From positions 496,001-560,000 of the forward strand of contig JAINUG010000086.1 of NCBI GenBank assembly GCA_029706075.1: a stretch of 64,000 nucleotides of DNA, in the 5' to 3' direction. Below the pieces are notes generated by a model. That model was not told the DNA's origin. It did no database searches and worked only from the letters and a program-made list of their open reading frames with translations. Positions 1 through 10,949 of this stretch are shown one piece after another. Each line of letters opens with the position of its first letter. The first letter of the stretch is position 1. The stretch is from Aldrovandia affinis (Eukaryota; Chordata; Actinopteri; Notacanthiformes; Halosauridae). The translations under genes and the position numbers were made by a program.

Positions 1-495
1 TCTGCAACAACAGGTTTTTCAACATAGGTTTCAAAAGCAGTCCATCGACAGCAACAGGTTTGTAATAGCATGCGTGTTTGATGCCATGTGAATTGTCACG
101 TTAAATGGTCAGCAGAAGAATTGACAGCAACATTGTTGGCAAATTAACAAATGTGAATAGTACTGTATATTGATCCAGTAATGTAATCATAAAACGTGCA
201 TTCACTGTGTGGTGTTCTGGAGTGAGTACACTCCAGAGCATTGTCGTGTGCGGTCATATATTGGCACAGATCATCTAACTTTAATGCATTGATTTTGATA
301 ATGTTACATAAGGTGATCTTTACTTTACAGTGAATGTAGCTGGCGATTCGATCCACATCACTTAGTGTTGTACAGTAGTTGTAATAATTAAATAAACATG
401 CACTATTGAAGTGAGCATTGTTCTTTTAAACTGTAAACATGGGAAGCCATCTTTCTCACTTTAAGTCCACTATGCTCTGATGATGTATTTGGCAG
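1..495. other. AT-rich non-coding flank
   Basis: I see no supportable gene here. If the exon beginning at 496 is real, this is its upstream intron. The only local structure is a small inverted repeat, CTGGAGTG at 217-224 and CACTCCAG at 229-236, separated by four bases. The polypyrimidine tract just before 496 is weak. Confidence 0.3.
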
Positions 496-609
496 AACAA
501 GAAGAAGGAGAAGCAAAAGATGAAAGCGGAAGAAGAAAAAGAAGCCAAAGCAGATAAGGAAGGAAAACAGAATAACCCAAGATTGGGGCTTTATTGTGTG
601 CCTATGTGA
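496..609 (+). CDS. possible terminal coding exon, Lys/Glu-rich C-terminus
   Basis: The sequence GGCAG at 491-495 is a possible splice acceptor. From 496 an open frame of 37 codons runs to TGA at 607-609. It starts NKKKEKQKMKAEEEKEAKAD, a charged helix-forming stretch, and ends with a short uncharged tail NNPRLGLYCVPM. A polyadenylation signal lies about 230 bases downstream, so a last exon plus 3' UTR is a consistent model. Against it: the pyrimidine tract before the AG is poor, AAG/GAA-rich DNA easily gives such peptides by chance, and I do not recognise the family. Upstream exons would lie outside the window. No function is proposed. Confidence 0.3.
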   Translation, partial: NKKKEKQKMKAEEEKEAKADKEGKQNNPRLGLYCVPM

Positions 610-835
610 AGTTGTACCTGAATTCTCCGTATTTACATGAGATCAGTGGGTACAGAAGTTAATGTTTGTAAGGGCTGTGTGCTGTATAGGTATAAGGTAT
701 GCCCCACAAACCCATAACTTGATGGATGGCATACCTGACATCCCAATTATTATATAAAATGTCAGTGTAGCAATTTGGCAAGAGGAGTGTTGTACATATC
801 TAAGGTAAGGAGTTAGAGTAAACTTTCAGTGTATT

Positions 836-841
836 AATAAA
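836..841 (+). terminator. polyadenylation signal AATAAA
   Basis: A canonical AATAAA hexamer lies 227 bases after the stop codon of the possible terminal exon. Single hexamers occur often by chance in AT-rich DNA; it is worth noting because it sits between that exon and the next start codon in the same orientation. Confidence 0.3.
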
Positions 842-1186
842 GAAGTAAACAACGCATGGCATCACATTCAGCTGATGATTATGACATTTAATCAGCAAAG
901 TACACAAAGATTAGATATAATTCCTACAATCCGGAGGTAAACATTGAAACTTTTAAGTCTTGGCAAACCAAATACAAGGACGAGCGTTAATACGAATTTG
1001 GTCATTTATGACATAGCCGTATGCATCGCTGTCTAATCAACTATGTTAAAAAATCACTCCCACGCACAGCACCGCCTTCTTTTGACCATCACATTATCAT
1101 GGTTCCCTCCCATTGCTGCATCTCATTATGTCGTGCCCGTTGCCGCTAGGTGAAGTGCTGCCGCCAGACTGAAGCAGGTGTCCAAC

Positions 1187-1262
1187 ATGGCGAGCACGGG
1201 CAAGGGATCTCTCTCTACATCTCTCTTTTTATTCGTGATTTCGGCAGGTCTTCTTCTAAAAG
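1187..1262 (+). CDS. possible first coding exon with signal peptide
   Basis: The ATG at 1187 has a strong Kozak context (A at -3, G at +4). The frame encodes 25 residues plus one base: a short polar N-terminus MASTGKGSLSTS, then a hydrophobic core LFLFVISAGLLL, which is the layout of a signal peptide or membrane anchor. It ends at AAAG|GTAGGA, a good splice-donor match, leaving phase 1. The sequence before it (about 1100-1186) is locally more GC-rich and has no TATA box. A TAGC-rich tract follows within the would-be intron 1. I found no convincing exon 2 in the remaining 62 kb, so the intron would be very long, or the call is wrong. I do not recognise the protein; secreted or membrane location is inferred only from the hydrophobic segment. 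Confidence 0.35.
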
Positions 1263-1569
1263 GTAGGACTGAGATTTTATTGAACAACTCTCCTTGCACT
1301 TCGCTTCTTTGTCGTTGGATGTTCGCGAGAACGGATGAAGAGAACGAGAAGTAACTAACATCAGATGCACTTGCTTCGGAGCGGGATGCGGTTGAGTCAA
1401 GGCAAATTAACTTCAAGAAACCAGGAATGTTGTTAGATAGCGGGCTTGTAAGTTAACTATTGCTCGGAATTTGGATGAATTAACAGTTGGGTCAATAAAC
1501 GTGGAAAGAAATGCAATAAATAAAATATGTCCATGACTTTCCGTTCATTGGAGGGCACTGGCAACTTCA

Positions 1570-2165
1570 TGCAGATGTTCGAAGCTACATAGCTCGCTAG
1601 CTACCCAGCTAGCGAAAATCACTCATGGACATATTTCAGCACCAACAGTGGTGGAGTGTATCTAGCTAACAATCTATCTTGTTAGCCGTGCATCGATAGT
1701 TAGAATAGCTAGTGGCTAGTTTAAGATTGTTTGTAAGCGTGATGTGGTAAATTGGGGAAAAGTTATATATAATAATTTTATGGGTTACTAGCTGGTCAGT
1801 AACAACGAAAGAAAAAGCCGACAAACGATTCCACTTTAAACTGCGTAGCTTCTTAGCTACAGAGGCTAACATTAACTCAGTGAGTGATGGTGACGGTCGA
1901 AAGAGCGCTGGCTAAATCGGGGTGGTTATAGTTGCTACTGCTAGCTAGCTTCAGCCTTTGTTACATCGCTAACGAGTAACACCAACTAACAGAGTGCTGA
2001 TGGTAAGCGTTCGCTAGAGTGTGATAGCTAGCTAGGCAGTTATTCCATGGCTAGTTAGCTAGCGCAATAGTTTCCCGTTAATTTACCGAGCAGTTAGATT
2101 GTCAGCTGGCACACTGCTTTAGACGGTAGCTAGTTCGTTAGCTACCATTATTACGCGTAACAGTT
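1570..2165. repeat. TAGC/GCTA-rich low-complexity tract
   Basis: Over about 600 bases the words GCTAGC, TAGCTA and GTTAGC recur many times (for example near 1590-1612, 1660-1720, 1938-1950, 2026-2036 and 2049-2062). The words are dispersed, not arranged as a tandem array. Similar words recur at 3160-3172 and in the 17.45-17.70 kb tract. Confidence 0.6.
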
Positions 2166-4856
2166 ATATACTGTAAGCTCTCAATAGTGCAATTCAGTAT
2201 CTGTATCAATGAAATGGTGAGGGTTTTTTTGGTATTTAAAAAATCTGTTGGCAAAATGCGTCATGGTCGTAGTTGGTTAGTTGTGTTAGAAATAAAACGG
2301 AACTTCCATTATAGCTATCAAACCACTCACTCGATCCAATGTAATGCTCAATCTGTGTAAATCATGTGCATGCGGTTTGTACAAATCGTAGCCCACTAGC
2401 TCTAGTTACCCGTCAGAAATGTTCGTGAAACTGCGTGCTTCAGAGAGTAAGCGTTTTTTTACTGTCCAATTTAAATGAAAAACTCGTAAAACATGCCGCC
2501 CAAAAAGCTAGGTAGATACACGTCGCTGTATATCGTCGAGTAAATTGGCTTGGTAGCGTTAGTTGAACAAACTAGGGGAATTCTCTAGCTCCCGTATTAC
2601 TATCAGTAGCCCTCGGTGTGATGTTTGCGCATCAAACAAACCCCGCTGCTGGTTTTGGCTCGCGTTTTTCACCCTTATTGTGTTATCCCGGGTCACTGCA
2701 AGTTCTACGAAGCTACCCAGCACGTATGGCATTAATGATGTCGAAATCGTCAAATAGTCTCTCTCCAAACATTTAAACGAGAGAGGCGACGTGAGGATTC
2801 AACGGGTTGGCTTTGCCTCTCCCCCGTTGAGGAGAAAATAGCAGGTTGAGAAACGAAGAGGGCAGTGTTCGCTTTGAGGGGAGAATGGAAGCGCAGTGCC
2901 GTGGCGCGATAGTTTTCCCACGACAAATCGCTTGCACAACATTCGCAAACTCTCACGTATGTTTTGTTTGTTATACTTAGTTATCCAACTAGTGGTATCG
3001 GAAGCATTCGACAGACTGTTGCTGACTCAGATTAAACAATCACGCGTTTTATGATAGACGTAGTACATGTTTAAACGAAGTTTTCCACCGCGTAGCAACA
3101 GGTTCAGCGCATTATCATGTCCGCTGGATAAGGTACATGCATTGCATTATATAACTATGTAGCTAGCTATAGATTGCGCACTGTAGTGCGTGTTCTTTAC
3201 TCTGCAGTGATTTGGAAAGGTTTAAAGGGCATAGGCAAAGGTTTCCTTTTTTTTTTTTTTTTTTTGCGTATTGTGCTTCGCTGAATCCGTACAGCGTTTT
3301 TGGTGGTATAATTTCGATGCGGGCATTAAGGGGTGGGGTTTGACTGAACTGCATCTCGTATCGGAGAAACAGCGGTGGTTGTCTTTACCTATCAGCTTGA
3401 GAGTAGCCAGTTGTGCAAATATGACTCAATATTTATTTTTATATTTACGTAATATCGGAAGCGCAGAATGTTTCTGAAATTATCGTGGGAACATGTAATC
3501 AACACCATTTTAAGAGAGATCTTTATTATTTGTTGTACACAAGGTGGACGCAGGCATCTAACTTTTCACAATCCACAAAGAGTATTGCTTTGTTATACAG
3601 CGGGTAAATAGCCACGGCGAATCGATTCTTTACTAGTACCCCCCAATACAATATGCTATAGATTGATGTAGTCACTACATGGAGTTAAAATGACTGTCCA
3701 AGCCAAGAACTGCTACAAGACCTTGAGTTTGTTGATCACTATTATATATTGGCACCTAAGATGGTTGCTGACCTCATCTTGCAACCAACAGCAATCAAAT
3801 TATTAAAGTATTCCAGAATGTCTATACACAATTAGCTGATGGAGAGTGTTTGTCCCTGTGATCTGAAATACTGTTCTGAACATGAGTGTTTTGCTGCTGT
3901 TTTCTCAATTTGTTGTGTGTAGTGTGTGTGTTGTATGTGTAGCCAGTTAAAAAATGTTGGTGTGATAATAGGACCAACACATTGTTCTCCCACCATACGC
4001 CAACCAGTTACTTATGCGTGGTTTCGGTGCCTACATTTATTTATACTCTCCCATGCCCACAGTATTCTGCAGCACAAAACCTTTAGCCTACAAATTAAAA
4101 AATGAGCATTTTTATGCCCTTTCTAGTTCGTACGATTCATAAGAAATGGAGCTCTGATTCCCTGCCAGAACATTCAGCATTCAGGAGATTCAGCAAGTGC
4201 TGTTATGCCTACAATTTGGTTAAGGAAAGCGTGCATCTTTCCTCGGAGACTCTGTAATCCCTCTGTGTGTTTCATAAACTGCATCTCCTCAGTAAACATC
4301 TCGGCTCTCCCAAGAATAAGGCTAAGCCGTGGAGTTCTCATATTATTGGCATATGCTGTAGTTTTCAAAACACCTGTTCATATGCTGTGTGGCTGAGTGA
4401 GACAAGTCGGTTGCAGTTTATTGCCACGTTTTGAATGCACTTTTCAAAAGCTCTTCTGAAAAAGAGCACCAGCTACCATTCTAGCATCCTGTGACACCAG
4501 TAGCAATTGAAAACAGATGTTTGTGTAGACTGTGATTACTTAATGCACTGTTTCACTAGTGTGCTGATAACAGGATGATTGAATATATATATTTTTTGGG
4601 GGGGTGGGCGCTTTGTGTCACCCTCAGTCTAGAGATTAGCTTTCATTGCAGCAGATGGGGTGTGGTCTTACCGACATCTGGTCCTTGCGCTCTTAGCAAC
4701 AGTGAGATGTAGAGGAAAATAATTGGGTATCAGTTGTTTTTCCTTGGTTTCCCTTAATTTGGGTGACATATGTCCCATTGTGTGGCTTCATTTGGTTTAG
4801 ACATGGCTATTGCAAGATTACATTACAATAAGGGCAATAGAATGCCTTGGGACATC
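2166..4856. other. gene-free AT-rich stretch
   Basis: No supported gene or RNA. Open frames on both strands are short and overlap one another. A run of 19 T occurs at 3247-3265 and could be the poly(A) tail of a minus-strand retroelement, but I do not recognise the body beside it. A G-run lies near 4599-4607. Confidence 0.4.
3247..3265. repeat. poly(T) run, 19 bases
   Basis: An uninterrupted mononucleotide T tract, preceded by TTTCC and followed by GCG. No recognisable retroelement body or target-site duplication was seen around it. Confidence 0.9.
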
Positions 4857-5000
4857 AGTGTGGCATACCAGGCCTGTAAGTTGTAACCAGAAGGTTGCAA
4901 GTTTTGTTCACGGGTGGGCAACTACCTTTGGACCCTTAAGCACATCACCTAAATTACTTGAGGAACTATCCAGCTATATATTAACTGCACTATTCCCCCT
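4857..5000 (+). mobile_element. tRNA-derived SINE relic (SINE family B)
   Basis: Contains the B-box-like segment AGAAGGTTGCAAGTTTTGTTC, followed by a GGGTGGGCAACTACC segment, a degenerate ACCCTTAAGCACATCACCTAAATT segment, and CAGCTATATA. The same order (B box, then a motif of the form ACTTAACC-GAATTGC-TCAGTAAATA) recurs near 31.83, 61.82 and 63.77 kb in this window, which supports a dispersed SINE family. This copy is old, with small deletions and many substitutions. Confidence 0.6.
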
Positions 5001-5142
5001 GGAGAGAGGAACCTGCTAAGTTAGTAAAAATGTTAATGCAATGATGTCCAATGGCATGATGGATCATCAGAAAGTTCATACAGATTGCTTGGTGTGTTAC
5101 AAAAAACAATTAGGCATTTGGCTTTCTCCTTCTCTGCCTTAA

Positions 5143-5360
5143 CCCATTCAGACCTAAAATGCCTGCTAAAAACGCCTATTAAAACCTAAGCAATTATTCT
5201 ACACAACCTCTTAAAACCTGAGGGTTTTCTGAAAAAATTTCAAAAAAAAGCCGACACCAACGTGCACTTCATTTCCCCCACGTCTATTTCAGCGAATCAC
5301 AGCGCATTTCATTAATCGCAAAATCGAAGCGACCTAAACGTCACTCCAGGTCTTAATGGG
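5143..5360. mobile_element. piggyBac-type MITE, 218 bp
   Basis: The element begins CCCATTCAGACCT and ends AGGTCTTAATGGG, which are inverted copies of each other at 12 of 13 positions. It is flanked on both sides by TTAA (5139-5142 and 5361-5364). TTAA duplication with short inverted ends beginning CCC is the signature of piggyBac-superfamily elements. There is no transposase, so this would be a non-autonomous copy moved by a relative. Confidence 0.75.
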
Positions 5361-5364
5361 TTAA

Positions 5365-6514
5365 AAAAGGGGGAAAAAACCCTTTTGCCTAGCAATACCT
5401 AATTGCAGGAATCTCATATTTTTCCATTCATAATGTTTCCAATGGCAAGCTTGGGTATCAACAGATGGTGTTGAATTGCTAATGCCTCTTAAGCAGTAGG
5501 TTATTTTCAGTAATCTAGTCTTAAGTATGAATCAATGTAAGCCTACTTCTACTTAACAGTGGTTTGAATGAATAACAAATGAAAGAATGTAAATTGTTTA
5601 GCCTTACTGTTGCGTCACTAAACTGTTTGTCAATACGTTCTTTGGTTAGCGGAGAAAAGGAAAATAGTGGGGTTTTGTCAAAATGCAGGGATGCGTCTTA
5701 TAAGCCCTATACGCTTGGCCGATTTGCATACACTCCTAGCATTAGCATAAATCTCGCAGTTGTATTACATTTCTAAGAATGTGCCACCGACAAGACCTCC
5801 AGGCTTTTTCATTCTCTCTCGTGGAATTGAACCTGACTGTATTGAGCTTTCCTCTATTGTCTCCCCTCCTCAGGGGCATTCTGTGTTTTCCCTCACTTCT
5901 CTCGCCGATCAGCAGATTTTTGGAAAGATGCAGCTGCCAATTTCCCTGCCCCTCATTCTAATTTCCTCCTAGTATGCATTTTCCCGATTCAGGAGACGTT
6001 GTCTCAAAATACAGAGCATATACATCCGACGCCTCTAATGCATAGCAGTTTAACCCATTCTAGGTCTAACCATGACCATGTTGGGATACCACTAACAGGG
6101 AAGTTTCCACTCGTGCACCAACCCACTTCTAGTACAACCTTGACTGGCTCAAGCTGCGATGCATTGGGATTGTTATTTTCTTCACTAAATTGAAAATATG
6201 CGTTCACATGAGGCAGAGACTCAATTGTTGTTCAATTTCAGTCGGCCAGTAGAAGAGAGAAGTATTGTAGTGAGGTTTGGTCACATTTATTCCAGAATTG
6301 AATCACCTTATTTGAATGTGCTCTTAGAATTTTCACAGGAAGTGGGAGCCCAACATAATGAAATCATTCCATTTGTTCCATCTGACAAATTTTGGAGGTT
6401 TTCATACTTTCACGCGTCTCGGATTGTCTGTATGCTTTTTTCACACATTCCTGAACCATTCATGTGAACAAATAGGCATTTTGGTTCTGACATTCTTTGT
6501 AAATTTCAAGGTGT
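5365..6514. other. no supported gene
   Basis: Several overlapping short frames lie on both strands at 5.58-6.47 kb, the longest 89 codons. None has a recognisable domain or splice context. I treat the stretch as non-coding. Confidence 0.4.
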
Positions 6515-7930
6515 AACGGTCCAATTTAGATGGCCACCATCTTTGCAGGTGATATACATGCATGTAAAATATTCAATAAATTGTATATTAAAACCTGGGA
6601 TGTTTTTGTGGTTGGTAATACCATCACACAGAACTCATAAATAACAAAATATCAATCCAGTTATGGATGTAAAACACCCTATCGACCTCCCTCATTTTTT
6701 GGTATATTTTCAGTGGATAAAAAATGCATGTGGGCATATTATTTAAATCTCAGAACATTAACATATTAAGGCTGGTCCTATGCAGTTGATATATGGAACA
6801 TTTCACTTTCCTTATAAACTCCTTCATGGTGAAATTCATCAATCATAATCCCTGTTTTAATGCATATTTTGATGCAACATACACTCTGGACACCAGGGGG
6901 TGCTGGATTTAATTTAAGCTGTTGCACACTCCTTATGAATCTGAAGACTGAATCTGTTACTTTCTGCCATATTTTAGTAACAACTTATATTTTTGATATT
7001 TCATATTGTAATTGAAAGTTGGTAATCGGGAAGCAGATGTGCAACTCTTATTCATGTGGCCTCGTGGTTCAGCAAAGTCCCTTAATTGGCCTTAAAGATG
7101 AGGCATCTACCACGTACCACTGCAGTGTGTATTGTCTTATGAATGCTCATAGCACTCCAAATGTGAGAATATTATTTTGATATTAAATGAAAGTTACTGG
7201 ATTGCACAGCTCACAGGGAGTTAAAACTGAAACACGACACAGAGCCTACTTTTTGTTCAACATTAGGTGACTGTATAGGCGAAAGATAGTAGCTAGATAG
7301 TAGATATTGGGACCTTGTTGCCCCTGATGTATGTACAATTCTCACTGTTTTCTTTATATATATTGTTTTCATTGTACTTCATCAATAATAATGCACCTCT
7401 TGGTTGTAAATATAAATAAATAAATAATAATATTGCATTTTGGAATAAACAATATTAAACCATTGAAAGAGAAAAGTTGTGATCCTTTGTTAGTCTGTAC
7501 ATCTTTCCTAGCAATTAACAGCACTTTGAACTAGCTTTCATAAGCCTACTTATGGGTGTAAGACTTAAGTGAACGGAACACTGACTAAAATCACTGCTCA
7601 CTGGTGCCCAACGTGTAAATTGCATCAAAATATGCATTAAATGGGGATTATGGTTGAAAAATTAAGCTTCATAAGGAAGATGACACTTTCCACATATCAA
7701 CTGCGTACTACCAGCCTTAAAATATGAAAGTTCTGAGATTAGCCTAATATGTCCAAATGTGATTTTCATCCACTGAAAATCTACATACATATCTTGAGTG
7801 GTCTCTATCCATATTTAAGTTTTACATTTTGCTATTTGTGTTTTGTTTGACTGTTAGGGACTATAAATATACATACGTTTATCATTATTAATGGATGGAG
7901 ATGGAGAGATCTGACCCAAATTAGACCCTA
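6515..7930. mobile_element. long-armed inverted-repeat (foldback-like) element
   Basis: Sequence at about 6520-6935 reads, with substitutions and gaps, as the reverse complement of about 7560-7925. The best-preserved part is 6700-6890 against 7600-7790: both contain TTTTCAGTGGAT, then TTAAGGCTGGT, then GCAGTTGATAT, then ATGCATATTTTGATGCAA in the same order. The central spacer of about 600 bases is AT-rich and carries ATAAATAAATAAATAATAAT near 7411-7431. I see no transposase frame. The arms are diverged, so the copy is old; exact ends and target duplications are not clear. Confidence 0.7.
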
Positions 7931-10634
7931 TATTTCAAAAACCGCTTGGAATACAGAACCCAGACTTCATGTTTATTCATATGGATGGTTAAGGAATGTG
8001 TATAAATAAATTGGCCTGATTCTGAGATGGAAGCCTGCGAGCACTGTCTGATTTGAGCTGGACCCAACATGGACATGACCACGATTGAAATAATGAAACA
8101 ATTTGAGTAAGAATATAAAAAAGAATAATGGAAAATTATAAATTAACTATGTAATATGAACAAATGACAGATAACAATAGAATGTTTCTATAATAAGGGT
8201 ACATGATAGGCAGGTAAAGGTTCTCCAGCATCATCAAATACTTGACTCGCCAATGAACAAACTGTAAACGCACAATGTATAATCGCTGTAATAGTACATT
8301 AATCAGATTAGGTACACCTGAGTGAGCGAACTGCATCAAATGAGTGCCAGAGTAATCTTGCGTATTAGAAGTGTTCCATGACAGCGAACTGCGCCTATCT
8401 TTCACGTTAAAAAATAGGTGTTCCAAACCATTTCCGTGAGATTTTATGTGATGTGGAGTGAGGGAAATGAGGCGAGCGATCCACAGGACCGTACTTGCAA
8501 CGTTGGGCCACATACATATTTATTATAAAAAACGCCAAACCGCCATCCCAGATATTCGGACCGCGAAACGAAACCGTAGGCTCACGAACCGTGCTTCCGT
8601 GCTTTCGGTTTGTGAGGGGTTACAGCCTTAGTAAATGATGGAAGATAATGCACGAATAAAGCTACTTAATCAAGGTAAATTATCATTTGGTGACTGGCTA
8701 ATATAAAGATTAGCCTTATTACTGTTAACAAAGGTTAGTTTGTGTTATAGGTGACTGACCGCTAACACCGCTGTGTGGTTAGTTGCTTGTTAGTCTCATA
8801 AAGGGGCAGTCTCATAAAATCAGCCGTGTACAAATAAAACAATGTCCGGAAGTTATCCCTTAACCGCACACACCAAGAATGACAATAATTGGCCAATATA
8901 GGGAGGAAAACCCCCCACGAATCAGTGTATTGCTAGAATTGCTATTGTTACTATTCTCAATGTCAGTGCTGATGCGCTCAATGTTTAATGGTTTAAATGG
9001 GGAGGTTGGTTCCTGTCGAGTATGTGAATCGCAGTTTGTCAGCTGGTCCAAGGTCCAGATTTTGAGCGTGTCGACTCCCGGTTCCTGGGATACTTCTGGG
9101 GCTGAGGTCCGCAGAATTCGCAGTGATAAAGTTCATTCCAGTTGGGGGTGACTCGAATGTGCACAAATCTCCACTTGGGTCCGCGCCGCACGGAAGATAT
9201 AAATCGGAAAAGGGGGTTGATAAATTCCTTTTCCTCAACACAGTTGTAGGATTCAATTGTTTTGTTCAATTTGTCGACAGTAGGCCAACTCTGCCTAGGT
9301 GGTCAGGTGAGCTGTGGGTTGGGGTCCGTGAAAGATTTCAACATCCTTTGGAAATGTCTGTTTAGGTCAGACGGTGTTCGATTTTTATGGGTTTTACATA
9401 GTAAAAATCTGTGATGTGACAGAACCCCATGTGGTTGGTGATGATTTTGGTGGCACAAGCAAGCGGTTGGTCCATTGTTCCCACAGCTGTCAATCAACCA
9501 TGGATGGGCCTCCATTAAAACCTTGATCAAAATGACTTATTGCTGTGAGGCTGTTGGTGTATTGGAGTGCTCCATGCACTACAATATTTTGAGTGATATG
9601 TTTTTGTTTTTTTCTCGTTTTTTTTCGGCAGGATGGATCAAGGTTAACTGGGCTACTTTTATCTTCATGTTCCTTTTTAATGCAAATTAAGAGATGGGTT
9701 AATCAGGGATGCTTGTATAGGGCTGGTCCCCACCTCCCAATCCTAAACCCCTTGGAGTGTTGACTCTGTGTGGGGCTGCACTAGGCAGCCAGACTAATAC
9801 CTCTAGCATGAAAATGAAAATGGGTGAGGGAACAGCTAATCCGCATAAGATTTTTTTTTGGTGACGGATTATGGCTGGATTTGGCCAGCCTGCCTTGGTA
9901 TTGATCAGTTGCTTTAGCAGTCCAAGAGCCTGCAGAAATGACAGCATGAGAATATTCATCTTAATTCTTAGCTGTGAAATGCAGAGCAATACTCTTTTGC
10001 AAGATCATTTTATTTTTCTCTGTCCGTGTTCCCATGTTTATGACAAACTTGTATGTGTGAATACACAGTCCATGTTTCTGAAATTAATTTCTATCTGTAT
10101 TGCCTGGTTTCCAACCATGAGACATTCAACTTCATTGTTTTATTGATGCACTTATCTTAAGGATGGAACTGTACACCTATTTTTGTATTGATTATCAGTG
10201 ATATTTCAGTTTATAGCCATTGAGATCTTACAGGTCTCATTCAGTACATGCTAGCCAGCATATTTAAAAAGGTCTTGAGTCTGGAGGGGAAAAAAGTAAG
10301 TGGACTCCTCAATGGTCGAATGATCTTACTTGCCCAATTTCAGTTCAACATGTACAATGCAACTAAACATGCTCAATACATTATTTTTCCCACTCAGTGG
10401 CAAGACCTTAACAAAAAACGTAACATGTTTTTTTTTGTTGTGGTAGGCTTGTGTCCCAACCACTAGCTGCCTGAAAATGAAAAGCATATTTTCTCCCCAA
10501 TTCAGAATGTACCCATGGGTCTTTGAAACGTTTTATTTAGTTTTTCTAGGAGACTAATCACTGCCATTCTGAATGAATAATATTTTTATGTAACCATTCA
10601 TGTACGTAGATACACTTGTACACAGCAACTGAAA
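7931..10634. other. unresolved AT-rich stretch with shadow frames
   Basis: No supported gene. A 125-codon minus-strand frame (8136-8513) and mutually overlapping frames on both strands at 8.88-9.37 kb have no motif I recognise. The 8.9-9.4 kb block is more balanced in base composition than its surroundings and could be an old transposon body, but I could not match it to a family. Confidence 0.35.
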
Positions 10635-10949
10635 TCAAGTCAGAGCATGTGTGTTCAAGAAGGTTAACCATTTGGTGGTCTGAACAAAATGCTGTCTCAG
10701 GCGCTGCTCCAGAATCTCCCTTAACTGTTCAGTTGGGTTGAGATCTGGTGACTGAGACGGCTGTGGCATACGGTTTCCATCCTTTTCGTGCTCACCAAGC
10801 CATTCATTGACGACTTGTGCCCTGTGTTTGGGGTCATTGATATCCTGGAAGAGACCACTCCCAGCTTGCCATAAGATGGTGATCATATTTTCATGTGTTT
10901 GAGGACTTCCCAAACGTTGATCCTGAAACCGTAGGTAATATAAGTACAT
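10635..10949 (-). pseudogene. Tc1-like transposase C-terminal relic
   Basis: The minus-strand frame keeps the diagnostic block of Tc1/mariner transposases: GSGLFQDINDPKHRAQ, then PSQSPDLNPTEQLREILEQR. The D of the QD..DPKH segment and the E of DLNPTE are the second and third acidic catalytic positions of the DDE nuclease that cuts and joins transposon ends. Only about the last third of a roughly 340-residue enzyme is present; the N-terminal DNA-binding part is missing and no terminal inverted repeats are evident. It is therefore a dead, truncated copy. A second relic of a similar element lies at 44.6-45.4 kb, split by a SINE. Confidence 0.88.
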
